Of a stretch of 64,000 nucleotides of DNA, positions 25,753-35,166 are shown in pieces. Numbering within the stretch: the stretch's first letter is position 1; every line of letters starts with the position of its first letter. The translations under genes were made by a program, and so were the position numbers. The notes beneath the pieces were generated by a model, which did not search any database, was not told where the DNA came from, and saw only the letters and a program-made list of their open reading frames with translations. This DNA comes from JALORV01 sp963754065. Its GTDB lineage: Bacteria; Pseudomonadota; Gammaproteobacteria; Burkholderiales; Burkholderiaceae_F. The stretch lies in contig CAVWFH010000008.1 of assembly GCA_963754065.1 (NCBI GenBank), positions 124,001 to 188,000 of the forward strand, in the 5' to 3' direction.

Positions 25753-26547
25753 CTAGCGGAATTCGTCCTTCCATTTTCGGATGGTGGTGAACGTGCGCAC
25801 CCGATCGACCCCCGTCGTGTCGCCTGCACGCGCGTTCGCCGCATTTCGGACACCGGGTGCGTCGCTGCGCATGAATGGGTTCGTGGCGAGTTCGAGCGCG
25901 ATCGTCGACGGCACGGTCGGTTTGCCTCGCTCCCGCAACTCGGCCGCATCGCGAGCGCGTTGCTGCAGGTCAGCGTTGGCCGGTTCGACTGCGAGCGCAA
26001 AACGGATGTTGGCCAGCGTGTACTCGTGGGCACAGTACACGCGCGTCGCCGTCGGCAGTGCGGACAGCCGGTCGAGCGAGGCCAGCATCTGCGCTGGCGT
26101 TCCCTCGAAGAGCCGACCACAGCCACAAGCAAAAAGCGTGTCGCCGCAGAACAGGACCGGTGGATCGAGTGCCTCGGCAAAGTACGCGATGTGGCCCGCC
26201 GTGTGACCGGGCACATCAAGGACACCGAACGTCACGCCGAGCACCTCGACCCCATCGCCGCCATCGAGCGCGACGTCAACGCCGTCGATGGCTTCGGCGC
26301 GCGGGCCGTAGACCGTTGCGCCGGTCTGTCGCAGGGCGGAAAGACCCCCGACATGGTCGCCGTGGTGATGGGTGACTAGAATCGCGTCGAGTTTGAGCTG
26401 GCGTTCAGCCAGCGCACGCAGGACCGGTGCGGAATCGCCCGGGTCGATCACGACGGCGTGCCCGGCGCGGTCGAGCAGCCACAGGTAGTTGTCGCTGAAC
26501 GCGGGCAGCGGAGAGATCGATAAGGAAGTCGTGTCAACTCGGGTCAT
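25753..26547 (-). CDS. gloB: Hydroxyacylglutathione hydrolase (glyoxalase II)
   Basis: 264 residues. The metallo-beta-lactamase metal motif THHHGDHVGG, then GHTAGHIAYF and GDTLFACGCGRLFEGT, all typical of GloB, which hydrolyses S-lactoylglutathione to lactate. Its start is 12 bases from that of the divergent methyltransferase gene, so the promoters overlap. Confidence 0.93.
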   Translation of the reverse strand: MTRVDTTSLSISPLPAFSDNYLWLLDRAGHAVVIDPGDSAPVLRALAERQLKLDAILVTHHHGDHVGGLSALRQTGATVYGPRAEAIDGVDVALDGGDGVEVLGVTFGVLDVPGHTAGHIAYFAEALDPPVLFCGDTLFACGCGRLFEGTPAQMLASLDRLSALPTATRVYCAHEYTLANIRFALAVEPANADLQQRARDAAELRERGKPTVPSTIALELATNPFMRSDAPGVRNAANARAGDTTGVDRVRTFTTIRKWKDEFR

Positions 26548-26559
26548 GACAGAGAGCAG

Positions 26560-27420
26560 ATGAGTTCCAGCGGTTCGATTGTGAAGCTATCCGAGTTCCT
26601 CTGCTCACCGGCCGGGCGCTACGTGCTCGACTGGGAGCAGACGCAGCTCGACGCCGCCGTGACCGACATCTTCGGGTATCACGCGCTGCAGCTCGGATTG
26701 CCGGAGGTCGATGCATTGCGCGAGAACCGCATGCCATTGCGCTTCTGCGCGGCCGACCGGCAGCTCACCCTTCCTGCGCAGGACGGTGCGGCGGGCGGCG
26801 GCGAGCGTCGCGTGGCCATCATCAATCGCTACGAAGAGCTGCCGTTCGCGACGCATTCGATCGACCTGGTCGTGATGCCGCACATCCTGGAGTTCGCGGC
26901 CGATCCGCACCAGGTGCTGCGCGAAGTCGAGCGCGTGCTTGTGCCGGAAGGCCACGTCGTGATCACGGGATTCAATCCTGCCAGCCTGTGGGGCTTGCGA
27001 CAGTACAGCACGCGACTGGGGGCATCACCGTTCCTACCGCGCGAAGGCCGCTTCATCGCACTGCCGCGCGTGAAGGACTGGCTCAAGCTACTTTCATTCG
27101 AGTTCGCGCGTGGACGCTTCGGCTGCTACGCCCCCTCGGCACGCACGGCCGCCTGGCTCCATCGCTGGCGCTTCATGGAAAGAGCCGGTGATCGATGGTG
27201 GCCGGTGTTCGGTGCGGTCTATCTGCTGACGGCGGTGAAGCGCGTGCGCGGCATGCGCCTCGTCGGCACGGTGTGGAAGCACAATGAAGAGCGCGCGCGG
27301 CGATTGACGCCGGTGGCGACCACGCGCGTGGCGCTGACCACACCGGCCGCCCGGTCCGCCATCGTGCTCGACGATGAAGCCGCCGCCAACGATGGGCGGC
27401 CGCGGGCGCGGCGCGGATGA
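26560..27420 (+). CDS. SAM-dependent methyltransferase (YafS-like)
   Basis: 286 residues, class I methyltransferase of the group found between gloB and rnhA. Visible motifs are ELPFATHSIDLVVMPHILEF (post-motif) and LREVERVLVPEGHVVITGFN. The canonical first SAM loop is weak. The substrate is unknown. Its stop overlaps the rnhA start (ATGA). Confidence 0.8.
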   Translation: MSSSGSIVKLSEFLCSPAGRYVLDWEQTQLDAAVTDIFGYHALQLGLPEVDALRENRMPLRFCAADRQLTLPAQDGAAGGGERRVAIINRYEELPFATHSIDLVVMPHILEFAADPHQVLREVERVLVPEGHVVITGFNPASLWGLRQYSTRLGASPFLPREGRFIALPRVKDWLKLLSFEFARGRFGCYAPSARTAAWLHRWRFMERAGDRWWPVFGAVYLLTAVKRVRGMRLVGTVWKHNEERARRLTPVATTRVALTTPAARSAIVLDDEAAANDGRPRARRG

Positions 27421-27923
27421 AGCACGCAAAGCGGGTTGATCTGGCGTCGTCACCGCCGCCTGCCAAGCCAATGGACGAGGCCACGGTCGAGATCTGGACC
27501 GACGGTGCGTGCAAGGGCAATCCGGGTCCCGGCGGCTGGGGCGCACTGCTGAAGTACGGTGATCACGAGCGCGAACTGTTTGGCGGCGAGTCGCCGACAA
27601 CCAACAACCGCATGGAACTGATGGCCGTGATCGAGGCGCTGGGTTCGCTGAAGCGCGGCTGCCGCGTCGTGCTGCACACCGACTCGCAGTACGTGCAACT
27701 CGGCATCACCGAGTGGTTGCCCAACTGGATACGCCGCGGCTGGAAGACGGCGGACAAAAAGCCGGTGAAAAATGCCGATCTGTGGCAACTCTTGCAGGCT
27801 GCTGCCGCCCGTCACGAGATCGACTGGCGCTGGATCAAAGGGCATGCCGGCCACGAGGGTAACGAACGGGCCGACGAACTGGCGAACCGCGGGGTCAAAT
27901 CGGTGTCTATGTCCGCTGACTGA
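27417..27923 (+). CDS. rnhA: Ribonuclease HI
   Basis: 168 residues. Catalytic carboxylates are seen in IWTDGACKGNPGPGGWG, NRMELMAVIEAL, LHTDSQYV and GHEGNERADELA, with the basic protrusion RRGWKTADKKPVKNADLW. It cleaves RNA in RNA-DNA hybrids. The ATG at 27417 overlaps the upstream stop. An internal ATG at 27471 would give the usual short N-terminus and may be the real start. Confidence 0.93.
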   Translation: MKHAKRVDLASSPPPAKPMDEATVEIWTDGACKGNPGPGGWGALLKYGDHERELFGGESPTTNNRMELMAVIEALGSLKRGCRVVLHTDSQYVQLGITEWLPNWIRRGWKTADKKPVKNADLWQLLQAAAARHEIDWRWIKGHAGHEGNERADELANRGVKSVSMSAD

Positions 27924-27994
27924 CTCTGATTGGCCCGAGTGCGGGTGTTAAAGTCGCGCTTCGCTTGCGCGCCCTCCGTTTGCAGATCTCTCCT

Positions 27995-29248
27995 ATGAAG
28001 CATCGCGTCACGATCATTGCGATCGGAGTACTGATCGCCGTCGCCTTGGCCGCCTATTTCGCGCGTGACTGGCTTACGCCCGGCCCCAACGCCGTGGCGG
28101 GAACGAAGGTCGATTCCAAGGCGAACGTCAAGGCTGCGAGCCCGTCGGACGGCAAGGGCGGCGCGACCAAGGGGGCTGTCGGGGGGCCGACGCCAGTCGA
28201 GGTCGTGAGCCTTGCCGCGACGGTGGTGAAGGAAGATCTGCAGGCCGTCGGCTCGTTGCGCTCCAACGAGAGCGTGATCTTGCGCCCGGAAGTGTCGGGC
28301 CGCATCGCCGCGATCGGATTCAAGGATGGCCAGCTCGTGCGCAAAGGTCAGTTGCTGATCGGGCTCGATGCCACGCTGAACGAGGCCGAAGTAGCGCAGG
28401 CCAGGGCGGAATACGACCTGGCGCTATCGAATCTCAAACGCAGCGAGGACCTGGCCAGCCGCAAGTTCATCAGCTCGAGCGCGCAGGAGACCGCAACGTC
28501 AAACGCGCAGGTGGCCGAAGCCAAGCTCAAGCTGGCGCAGGCGCGACTTTCGAAGATGCGCATCATCGCCCCGTTCGACGGATCGGTCGGCATCCGCAAT
28601 GTGAGCCTAGGCGACTATGTCAAGGACGGTACCGACCTCGTCAATGTCGAGGATGTCCGCATTCTCAAGGTCGACTTCCGGCTGCCCGAGCGGAACTACT
28701 CACTGGTGCGCGTGGGCCAGACGATCGAGGTCGTTGCCGACGCGCTGCCCAATGAACGCTGGCAAGGCCGCATCGAAGCGATCAACCCGAAAGTGGATGC
28801 CGACGGCCGTTCCCTGGAGATCCGGGCACTGCTTGAGAACACCAGCGGCAAGCTGCGACCGGGCATGTTTGTGCGTGTGCGCGTGATCGTCGGTGAGCGT
28901 TCGAACGCATTGCTGGTTCCGGAAGAGGCAATCGTGCCGCAGGGAGCCGAGTTCTATGTCTTCAAGGTCGTCGATGGCGCGGCGCGGCGTGTGCCCGTGA
29001 AGATCGGTGTGCGGCGCGATGCGATGGTCGAGATCCTCGACGGGCTGACAGCCGGCGACCAGGTGGTGACGGCAGGCATGCGGCTGTCGCGCGACGGCCA
29101 GCCCGTACGCGTGCTGGCAGCGGGGCAGGGCGGTCCGCTCAAGGGCGGCGCGGAGGCCGGCAAGGACGCGACGCCGAAGGCCGGTGCTGCGCCGGCGGCG
29201 CCGAAAGACCGACGCACCCAAGGGCAGCGGTCAGTCCTGAGCGGCTGA
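27995..29248 (+). CDS. RND efflux periplasmic adaptor (membrane fusion protein)
   Basis: 417 residues from ATG at 27995. An N-terminal membrane anchor (VTIIAIGVLIAVALAAYFA) is followed by a lipoyl/barrel-sandwich half VSGRIAAIGFKDGQLVRKGQ, a helical hairpin, the second half MRIIAPFDGSVGIRNVSLGD, then beta-barrel and membrane-proximal domains. The C-terminus is a low-complexity Gly/Ala/Lys tail. It links an inner-membrane RND pump to an outer-membrane channel. It is followed after 15 bases by the pump gene. Confidence 0.9.
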   Translation: MKHRVTIIAIGVLIAVALAAYFARDWLTPGPNAVAGTKVDSKANVKAASPSDGKGGATKGAVGGPTPVEVVSLAATVVKEDLQAVGSLRSNESVILRPEVSGRIAAIGFKDGQLVRKGQLLIGLDATLNEAEVAQARAEYDLALSNLKRSEDLASRKFISSSAQETATSNAQVAEAKLKLAQARLSKMRIIAPFDGSVGIRNVSLGDYVKDGTDLVNVEDVRILKVDFRLPERNYSLVRVGQTIEVVADALPNERWQGRIEAINPKVDADGRSLEIRALLENTSGKLRPGMFVRVRVIVGERSNALLVPEEAIVPQGAEFYVFKVVDGAARRVPVKIGVRRDAMVEILDGLTAGDQVVTAGMRLSRDGQPVRVLAAGQGGPLKGGAEAGKDATPKAGAAPAAPKDRRTQGQRSVLSG

Positions 29249-29263
29249 TCACAGGAGAGCGCA

Positions 29264-32200
29264 ATGAGCCTGTTCGAGCTGTGCATACGCCGTCCCGTCC
29301 TGTCGACGGTGTTGTCGGTGCTGGTGCTCGTCATCGGCCTGATCTCGTATTCGCGGCTGGCCGTGCGCGAGTACCCGAAGATCGACGAACCGGTGGTGAG
29401 TGTGTCGACCGGCTACCCCGGCGCGTCGGCCGATGTGATCGAGTCACAGATCACCAAAGTCCTCGAGGACTCGCTGGCGGGCATCGAAGGCGTCGAATTG
29501 CTGACATCGTTCAGCCGCGCCGAACGCAGCAACATCAACGTGCGCTTCCGCATCACCCGCGACCCGGATTCGGCGGCGGCCGACGTGCGCGACAAGGTGG
29601 CCCGCGTACGGGCACGCCTGCCGGACAACGTCGACGAGCCGGTGATCTCGAAAGTGGAGGCCGACTCCTTCCCGGTGATCTGGATGGCGGTGACGGCCGG
29701 CAACCGCACGCCGCTCGAGGTGTCGGACTACCTGAACCGCTACGTCAAGCCACGCCTGTCGGTGCTGCCGGGGGCAGCCGATGTCTGGATCTTCGGCGAG
29801 CGCAAGACGTCGATGCGCATCAACGTCGATCGCGACCGGCTTGCTGCCTACCGCCTGACTCCGGGTGACGTCGAGGACGCCCTGCGGCGGCAGAATATCG
29901 AGCTGCCGTCCGGTCGCATCGAATCGGCCAAGCGCGAGTTCTCGATTGTCGCGTCGACCGATGTCAGCACGCGCGAACAGTTCGAAAACCTGATCGTCGC
30001 GACCTCGAACGGCTATCCGGTGAAGCTGCGCGATGTTGCCGATATCCGTGTCGGCCCAGCCGAGGAACGCGTCATCGCGCGATACCGGGGGGAGCCGTCG
30101 ATCAACATGGGCCTGGTCAAGCAGGCCACGGGCAATCCGCTCGAACTGTCCCGGGCGCTGCGCGCCGAAGTGGACAAGATCAACGAGACGTTGCCCGCGG
30201 GCATGAAGATCAGCATCGCCTACGACTCGTCCGTGTTCATCGAACGTTCGATCAAGTCGGTGTTCACGACGATCGCCGAGGCCGTGGTTCTGGTCGTGCT
30301 GGTGATCTTCTTCTTCCTGCGAAATCTGCGGGCCACGCTGATCCCGCTTGTGACGATCCCGGTATCGCTGGTGGGTGCCTTTGCACTGATGTATGTCTTC
30401 GGCTTCACGATCAACACGCTGACGCTGCTGGCCATGGTGCTGGCGATCGGTCTCGTGGTCGACGACGCTATCGTCGTGCTGGAGAACATCTACCGCAACA
30501 TCGAGAACGGCATGGACCGCGTCAGCGCCGCGGTCAAGGGCATCAAGGAAATCGGCTTCGCTGTCGTCGCGATGACGCTGACGCTGACCGCCGTGTATGC
30601 ACCGCTGGCCTTCGCGACCGGACGGACGGGACGGCTCTTCATCGAGTTTGCACTGGCGCTGGCCGGCGCGGTGCTGGTGTCCGGCTTTGTCGCGCTGACG
30701 CTGTCGCCGATGATGTGCAGCAAGCTGCTGAAGCACGAGTCCAATCACGGCCGGGTCTTCACGCTGATCGAAGGCTGGCTCAACGGCTTGACCAGCGGCT
30801 ACGCGCGTTCGCTCGCCTGGGTGCTGGACCGCCGCTGGATCGTCGTGATCGTGTGGGCGATCGTCGCCGGCCTCGGCGGACTGTTCTTTTCCCTGCTGCG
30901 ATCGGAACTGGCGCCACTGGAAGATCGAGGCGTCATCTTCGGGCGCCTGCAGTCGCCGCCGGGCTCGACCGTCGACTACACGTCCGAGCAGCTGCGCGCG
31001 GTCGAGAGCTACTACGAAACGATCCCGGAGATGGCCGCCTACAACGCGGTGGCCGGATTCCCGTCGGTCGACTTCGGCAACGCGATCCTGCGCCTGAAGC
31101 CCTGGGAGGAACGGACGCGCAAGCAGCAGGACATCGCGCGCGAACTGAACGCCAAATTTTCCCAGTTGCCGGGCGTGATCGGCTTCGCGGTCAATCCGCC
31201 ATCGCTCGGGCAGTCGCCCCGTACGCTGCCGGTCGAGTACGTGATCATGGCGCAGGTCTCCTATGCCGAGCTCGATCGCATCGTGCAGGAATTCATCGCC
31301 GAGATCAGCAAGACCGGCATCGTGCAGAACCCGCAGTCGGATCTGCGCCTGAATACGCCGGAGCTGAGGGTCGATGTGAACCGCGACAAGCTCGGCGACC
31401 TCGGCATCTCGGTCGAGACCGTCGGCCGCACCTTGCAGACGATGCTCGGCGGCCGGCAGGTCACGCGCTTCAAGAAGGACGGTGAGCAGTACGACGTGAT
31501 CGTGCAGGTCGCGCCGCGCGACCGCAGCCGGCCGAACGACATCAGCGACATCTACGTGCGCGGCCGCGACGGGACGATGGTGCAGCTCGCCAACGTGGTG
31601 GACGTGCTTGAAGGCGTCTCGCCGCAATCGCTCAATCATTTCCAGCGCCTGCGCGCGGTGACGATCACGGCGCAGATCGCACCGGGCTACGCACTTGGCG
31701 ACGCGCTGAAGATGATGGACGACACCGCCCGGCGCGTGCTGCCGCAAGGTGCGCTCACCGACCTCAACGGCGTCTCGCGCGAGTTCCGTGATTCGCAGGG
31801 CTCGATCTACCTGACGTTCGTGCTGGCACTGATCTTCATCTACCTGGTGCTGGCCGCGCAGTTCGAGAGCTTCGCCGACCCCTTCGTCATCATGCTGTCG
31901 GTGCCGCTGTCGATGACCGGGGCGCTGTTCGCGCTGTGGGCGACGGGCGGAACCTGGAACATCTACAGCCAGATCGGAATCATCACGCTGGTGGGGCTGA
32001 TCACCAAGCACGGCATCCTGATCGTGGAGTTCGCCAACCAGTTGCAGGAACGCGGCGACAATCTCTTCGAGGCGGTCAGGCATGCGGCCGAACTGCGGCT
32101 GCGCCCGATCCTGATGACCACCGGCGCGATGGTCCTCGGCGCGGTGCCGCTGGCGCTGTCCGTCGGTGCCGGTGCCGAGAGCCGCATCCAGATCGGCTGG

Positions 32201-32365
32201 GTGATCGTCGGCGGACTGGCGTTCGGGACGCTGCTGACGCTTTACGTGGTGCCGACGATGTATACGCTGATGGAACAATGGCTCGGCAAGTGGATGGGGT
32301 CGCATCATCATCACGCCGACGAACCGGCGCCCGAGCCCGCCCGTCACGCGTCCGGTGCCGAGTAG
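29264..32365 (+). CDS. RND multidrug efflux permease (HAE1 family)
   Basis: 1033 residues with the AcrB/MexB-like duplicated plan: first helix RPVLSTVLSVLVLVIGLISY, two large periplasmic loops and twelve membrane segments. The proton-relay Asp pair is in AIGLVVDDAIVVLENIYRN of TM4. A His-rich C-terminus (SHHHHADE) ends the protein. It is a proton-driven exporter of drugs or other hydrophobic compounds with the adaptor encoded upstream. No outer-membrane channel gene or local regulator is present. The pair lies between rnhA and dnaQ, which are adjacent in many relatives. Confidence 0.93.
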   Translation: MSLFELCIRRPVLSTVLSVLVLVIGLISYSRLAVREYPKIDEPVVSVSTGYPGASADVIESQITKVLEDSLAGIEGVELLTSFSRAERSNINVRFRITRDPDSAAADVRDKVARVRARLPDNVDEPVISKVEADSFPVIWMAVTAGNRTPLEVSDYLNRYVKPRLSVLPGAADVWIFGERKTSMRINVDRDRLAAYRLTPGDVEDALRRQNIELPSGRIESAKREFSIVASTDVSTREQFENLIVATSNGYPVKLRDVADIRVGPAEERVIARYRGEPSINMGLVKQATGNPLELSRALRAEVDKINETLPAGMKISIAYDSSVFIERSIKSVFTTIAEAVVLVVLVIFFFLRNLRATLIPLVTIPVSLVGAFALMYVFGFTINTLTLLAMVLAIGLVVDDAIVVLENIYRNIENGMDRVSAAVKGIKEIGFAVVAMTLTLTAVYAPLAFATGRTGRLFIEFALALAGAVLVSGFVALTLSPMMCSKLLKHESNHGRVFTLIEGWLNGLTSGYARSLAWVLDRRWIVVIVWAIVAGLGGLFFSLLRSELAPLEDRGVIFGRLQSPPGSTVDYTSEQLRAVESYYETIPEMAAYNAVAGFPSVDFGNAILRLKPWEERTRKQQDIARELNAKFSQLPGVIGFAVNPPSLGQSPRTLPVEYVIMAQVSYAELDRIVQEFIAEISKTGIVQNPQSDLRLNTPELRVDVNRDKLGDLGISVETVGRTLQTMLGGRQVTRFKKDGEQYDVIVQVAPRDRSRPNDISDIYVRGRDGTMVQLANVVDVLEGVSPQSLNHFQRLRAVTITAQIAPGYALGDALKMMDDTARRVLPQGALTDLNGVSREFRDSQGSIYLTFVLALIFIYLVLAAQFESFADPFVIMLSVPLSMTGALFALWATGGTWNIYSQIGIITLVGLITKHGILIVEFANQLQERGDNLFEAVRHAAELRLRPILMTTGAMVLGAVPLALSVGAGAESRIQIGWVIVGGLAFGTLLTLYVVPTMYTLMEQWLGKWMGSHHHHADEPAPEPARHASGAE

Positions 32366-32369
32366 CGGC

Positions 32370-33083
32370 ATGACCCGCCTGGTCGTGCTCGATACCGAGA
32401 CCACGGGTCTCGAGGCCAAGGAAGGCCACCGGATCATCGAGGTCGGTGCCATCGAGGTCGTGGCGCGACGGATCACCGAGCGTCGTTTCCATCACTACGT
32501 CAATCCGGAGCGCGACAGCGACGAGGGTGCACTGGCAGTGCATGGTCTGACGCGGCACTTCCTGGAAGACAAGCCGAAGTTCGCCGAGATCGCCGACGAC
32601 CTGCTCTCGTTCGTGAAGGACGCTGAGGTCGTGATCCACAACGCGGCGTTCGACAGGGAGTTTCTCGACGCGGAACTGGCACGGCTGGGCCGGTCGCCGT
32701 TCGCCCAGCATTGCCTGAAGGTCACCGACTCGCTGCAACTGGCGCGCGAGCAGCATCCCGGCAAGCGCAATTCGCTCGATGCGCTGTGCGAGCGCTATCA
32801 GGTCTCGAACGCTCACCGCACGCTGCACGGGGCGCTGCTGGATGCGGGCTTGCTCGCCGAGGTGTATCTGGCGATGACGCGCGGGCAGGACAGCCTGACC
32901 ATCGACGAGATGGCCGACGACGGCATGCTCGCCAACCTGGGTCCGATCGATGCCGGTCAGCTCATCGTCCTTGCGGCCGCGCCCGAGGAGATCGCCGCGC
33001 ACGAAGCCGTGCTCGACGGTATCGAGAAGGAAGCGAAGACAGTGCCGGTGTGGCGCACCGCCGCGGTGCCTACCCCCGCCTGA
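32370..33083 (+). CDS. dnaQ: DNA polymerase III epsilon subunit (proofreading exonuclease)
   Basis: 237 residues. DEDDh motifs: LVVLDTETTGLEAKEGH, EVVIHNAAFDREFLD and NAHRTLHGALLDAGLLAEVY, all typical of DnaQ. A Lys-poor C-terminal segment would bind the alpha subunit. The ATG at 32370 is preferred to a GTG five codons upstream. Its end overlaps the convergent acyl-CoA ligase gene by 14 bases. Confidence 0.93.
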   Translation: MTRLVVLDTETTGLEAKEGHRIIEVGAIEVVARRITERRFHHYVNPERDSDEGALAVHGLTRHFLEDKPKFAEIADDLLSFVKDAEVVIHNAAFDREFLDAELARLGRSPFAQHCLKVTDSLQLAREQHPGKRNSLDALCERYQVSNAHRTLHGALLDAGLLAEVYLAMTRGQDSLTIDEMADDGMLANLGPIDAGQLIVLAAAPEEIAAHEAVLDGIEKEAKTVPVWRTAAVPTPA

Positions 33084-34596
33084 TCATCTCGCGCAGTTCG
33101 CGCTTCAGTACCTTGCCGGTTGCGTTCTTGGGCAATTCGTCGACGAACACATAGCGCTTCGGGCGCTTGAAGCGCGCAATGTGTTCCAGGCAGAACAGAT
33201 CGAGATCCCCGGCGTCCGGCACATGTCCTCTTTCGCGGACCAGCACGGCGACGACGGCCTCGCCCCATTCGGGATCAGGCTCGCCGATGACGGCGGCTTC
33301 CTTCACGGCCGGATGCAACAGCAGCACCTCCTCGACCTCGCGCGGATAGATGTTCGAGCCGCCCGAGATGATGAGGTCCTTGCTGCGATCGACCAGCGTC
33401 AGGTAGCCGGTCGCGTCAACGCGTCCGAGGTCGCCGGTGTGCAGCCAGCCGCCCGCGAGCGCTTCGGCGGTCGCCTGCGGATTGCCGAGGTAGCCTGCCA
33501 TCACCGTGTCGCCCCGCACGCACACTTCACCGATCGTGCCGCTCGGCACCGCGCGGCCGCGCTCGTCCAGCACCGCGACTTCGACGCCGACCTGCGCGCG
33601 GCCGACCGAACCGAGGCGCTCGAGCCGGCGGCCATCGTGATCGTCCATGTGTTCATCGGCCGTCAGTACCGTGATCGTCATCGGCGACTCGCCCTGGCCA
33701 TAGATCTGCACCAGGCGAGGTCCGAGGACTTCGAGCGCGCGCACGCTGTCGGCCACGTACATCGGTCCGCCCCCGTAGATGATGGCCTTGAGATGATCCG
33801 GAGCGTTGCCCTTGGCTGCATACGCGTCGACCAGCCGCATGACCATCGTCGGCGCGGCGAAGAACTTCGTTCGCGGAGTGAAGGCGAGGATCTGCTGGAT
33901 CTCGTCCACGTCGAATCCGCGCGCGGCAGGAATCAATTGCGTTGCCCCAACGGCAATGTTCGGCACCGTGTACAGGCCCGAACCGTGCGACATCGGCGCC
34001 GCATGCAGCAGATGCTCGCCGACCGTGGCGCGGTCGACATCGGCGAGGTAGTTGAGAGTCATCGCCAGCAGGTTCCGGTGCGTCAGGAGAACGCCCTTGG
34101 GACGGCCCGTCGTGCCGCTGGTGTAGAACAGCCACGCTGCTTCGGTGGCGCGCGATTCCTCCCGCGGCGCCGCGGCTGCCGTGCGCAACAGCCTGCGGTA
34201 CTCGCCGCCATCGACGTCGACGAACCGCGTTGCGCCAGCGGACCGCGCCGCGTCGATTGAGGTCGAGTCGGCATCGTCGGTCACGAAGCACACGCGGGCA
34301 GCGGCATCGTCGAGGATGAACGCGGTCTCGCGCGGATGCAGACGGGTGTTGATCGGGATCGCGCAGGCGCCGATCGTCCAGCACGCGTACAGCAGTTCGA
34401 CGTACTGCGCGCAGTTCTTCATCAGCAGGCCGACGCGGTCGCCGGCGCCGACGCCGAGAGACTGCAACCCGCCCGCCAGTGCCAATACGCGGCTTGCGAG
34501 GTGCTGGTAGTCGAGCTCGATGCGATCGCGCTCGATCACCGCGATGGCGCGCGGCAACCGGCCCGCGGTTCGAAACAGCGTGTAGGCAAGGTTCAA
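33070..34596 (-). CDS. AMP-binding acyl-CoA synthetase
   Basis: 508 residues of the ANL superfamily: P-loop-like LFYTSGTTGRPKGVLLTHRN, QIYGQGESPMTITVL, WLHTGDLGRVDATGYL, and the C-terminal catalytic Lys region LPKNATGKVLKREL. It activates a carboxylic acid to the acyl-adenylate and then the CoA thioester. The chain length is not predictable from motifs; medium- or long-chain fatty acids are likely. Confidence 0.9.
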   Translation of the reverse strand: MNLAYTLFRTAGRLPRAIAVIERDRIELDYQHLASRVLALAGGLQSLGVGAGDRVGLLMKNCAQYVELLYACWTIGACAIPINTRLHPRETAFILDDAAARVCFVTDDADSTSIDAARSAGATRFVDVDGGEYRRLLRTAAAAPREESRATEAAWLFYTSGTTGRPKGVLLTHRNLLAMTLNYLADVDRATVGEHLLHAAPMSHGSGLYTVPNIAVGATQLIPAARGFDVDEIQQILAFTPRTKFFAAPTMVMRLVDAYAAKGNAPDHLKAIIYGGGPMYVADSVRALEVLGPRLVQIYGQGESPMTITVLTADEHMDDHDGRRLERLGSVGRAQVGVEVAVLDERGRAVPSGTIGEVCVRGDTVMAGYLGNPQATAEALAGGWLHTGDLGRVDATGYLTLVDRSKDLIISGGSNIYPREVEEVLLLHPAVKEAAVIGEPDPEWGEAVVAVLVRERGHVPDAGDLDLFCLEHIARFKRPKRYVFVDELPKNATGKVLKRELREMIRRG

Positions 34597-34707
34597 CGTT
34601 AGCTCCGGTCCATGCCGCTATCCTAGTGCGACGGCAGAAACAGCGCATCGATATGCAATAATTCGCGCCCGCGTCGACGGCTGTCGGCGCCGCCATCGCA
34701 GTCCCCC

Positions 34708-34782
34708 GGGTGGTTAGCTCAGCGGTAGAGCACTGCCTTCACACGGCAGGGGTCACAGGTTCGAACCCTGTACCACCCACCA
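34708..34782 (+). tRNA. tRNA-Val (anticodon CAC)
   Basis: A full cloverleaf: acceptor GGGTGGT/ACCACCC, anticodon arm CTGCC-TTCACAC-GGCAG, T arm ACAGG-TTCGAAC-CCTGT, encoded CCA. The anticodon is CAC. The accessory genes start after it, which makes it a possible integration site, although no repeated 3' end was seen. Confidence 0.97.
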
Positions 34783-35166
34783 GCACAACCCAACGATGCT
34801 CCGCGGCGTGTGCAGATGGTCCACAGCTTCACGAGTACCCGAGTAAAGCCGCAGCATGAGCGGCCTGGCCCGTCACGGGAAGGCGCGACACCAGGTCTCG
34901 CCGAGCGGCGATTCGCTCATCCGAGTCTTGACGGACGGCAAGACCGTCGCTCATTGCGGTGCTCACGTTGCTTTGTTGATGGAAGTCCGGATCGCGGGAG
35001 CTCGGATTTCGCGGTGACAGTTCCTCGTTCGGCGCCTCGTGGGGTAAGGTAGACGCTGAAGCCGAGGGCTCGCCGGTGCCTGCACTGTCTCTTCGAGGAT
35101 GTCGGACGCGGTGGTGGATGACGGGTCGATCGGCCGCATTGACGTAAGTCCATACGGAGATTCGCG
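34783..35166 (+). other. Intergenic region between tRNA-Val and the patatin gene
   Basis: 384 bases with no convincing gene. It holds a small inverted repeat GACGG-CAAGA-CCGTC near 34930 and a ribosome site (GGAG) for the patatin gene at the right end. The short open frames have biased, non-protein-like composition. Confidence 0.5.

Noticed and set aside
29444..32476. Long minus-strand open frame across the RND pump gene
   Set aside because: It is a shadow of the GC-rich pump gene on the opposite strand; its translation has His/Arg/Asp-rich, non-protein-like composition.
34708..34782. tRNA-Val as an integration site with a downstream att repeat
   Set aside because: I could not find a second copy of its 3' end in the window and saw no integrase gene, so only the position is suggestive.
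34810..35052. Open frame between tRNA-Val and the patatin gene
   Set aside because: Its composition is Arg/Ser/Pro-rich with no fold pattern and no ribosome site.
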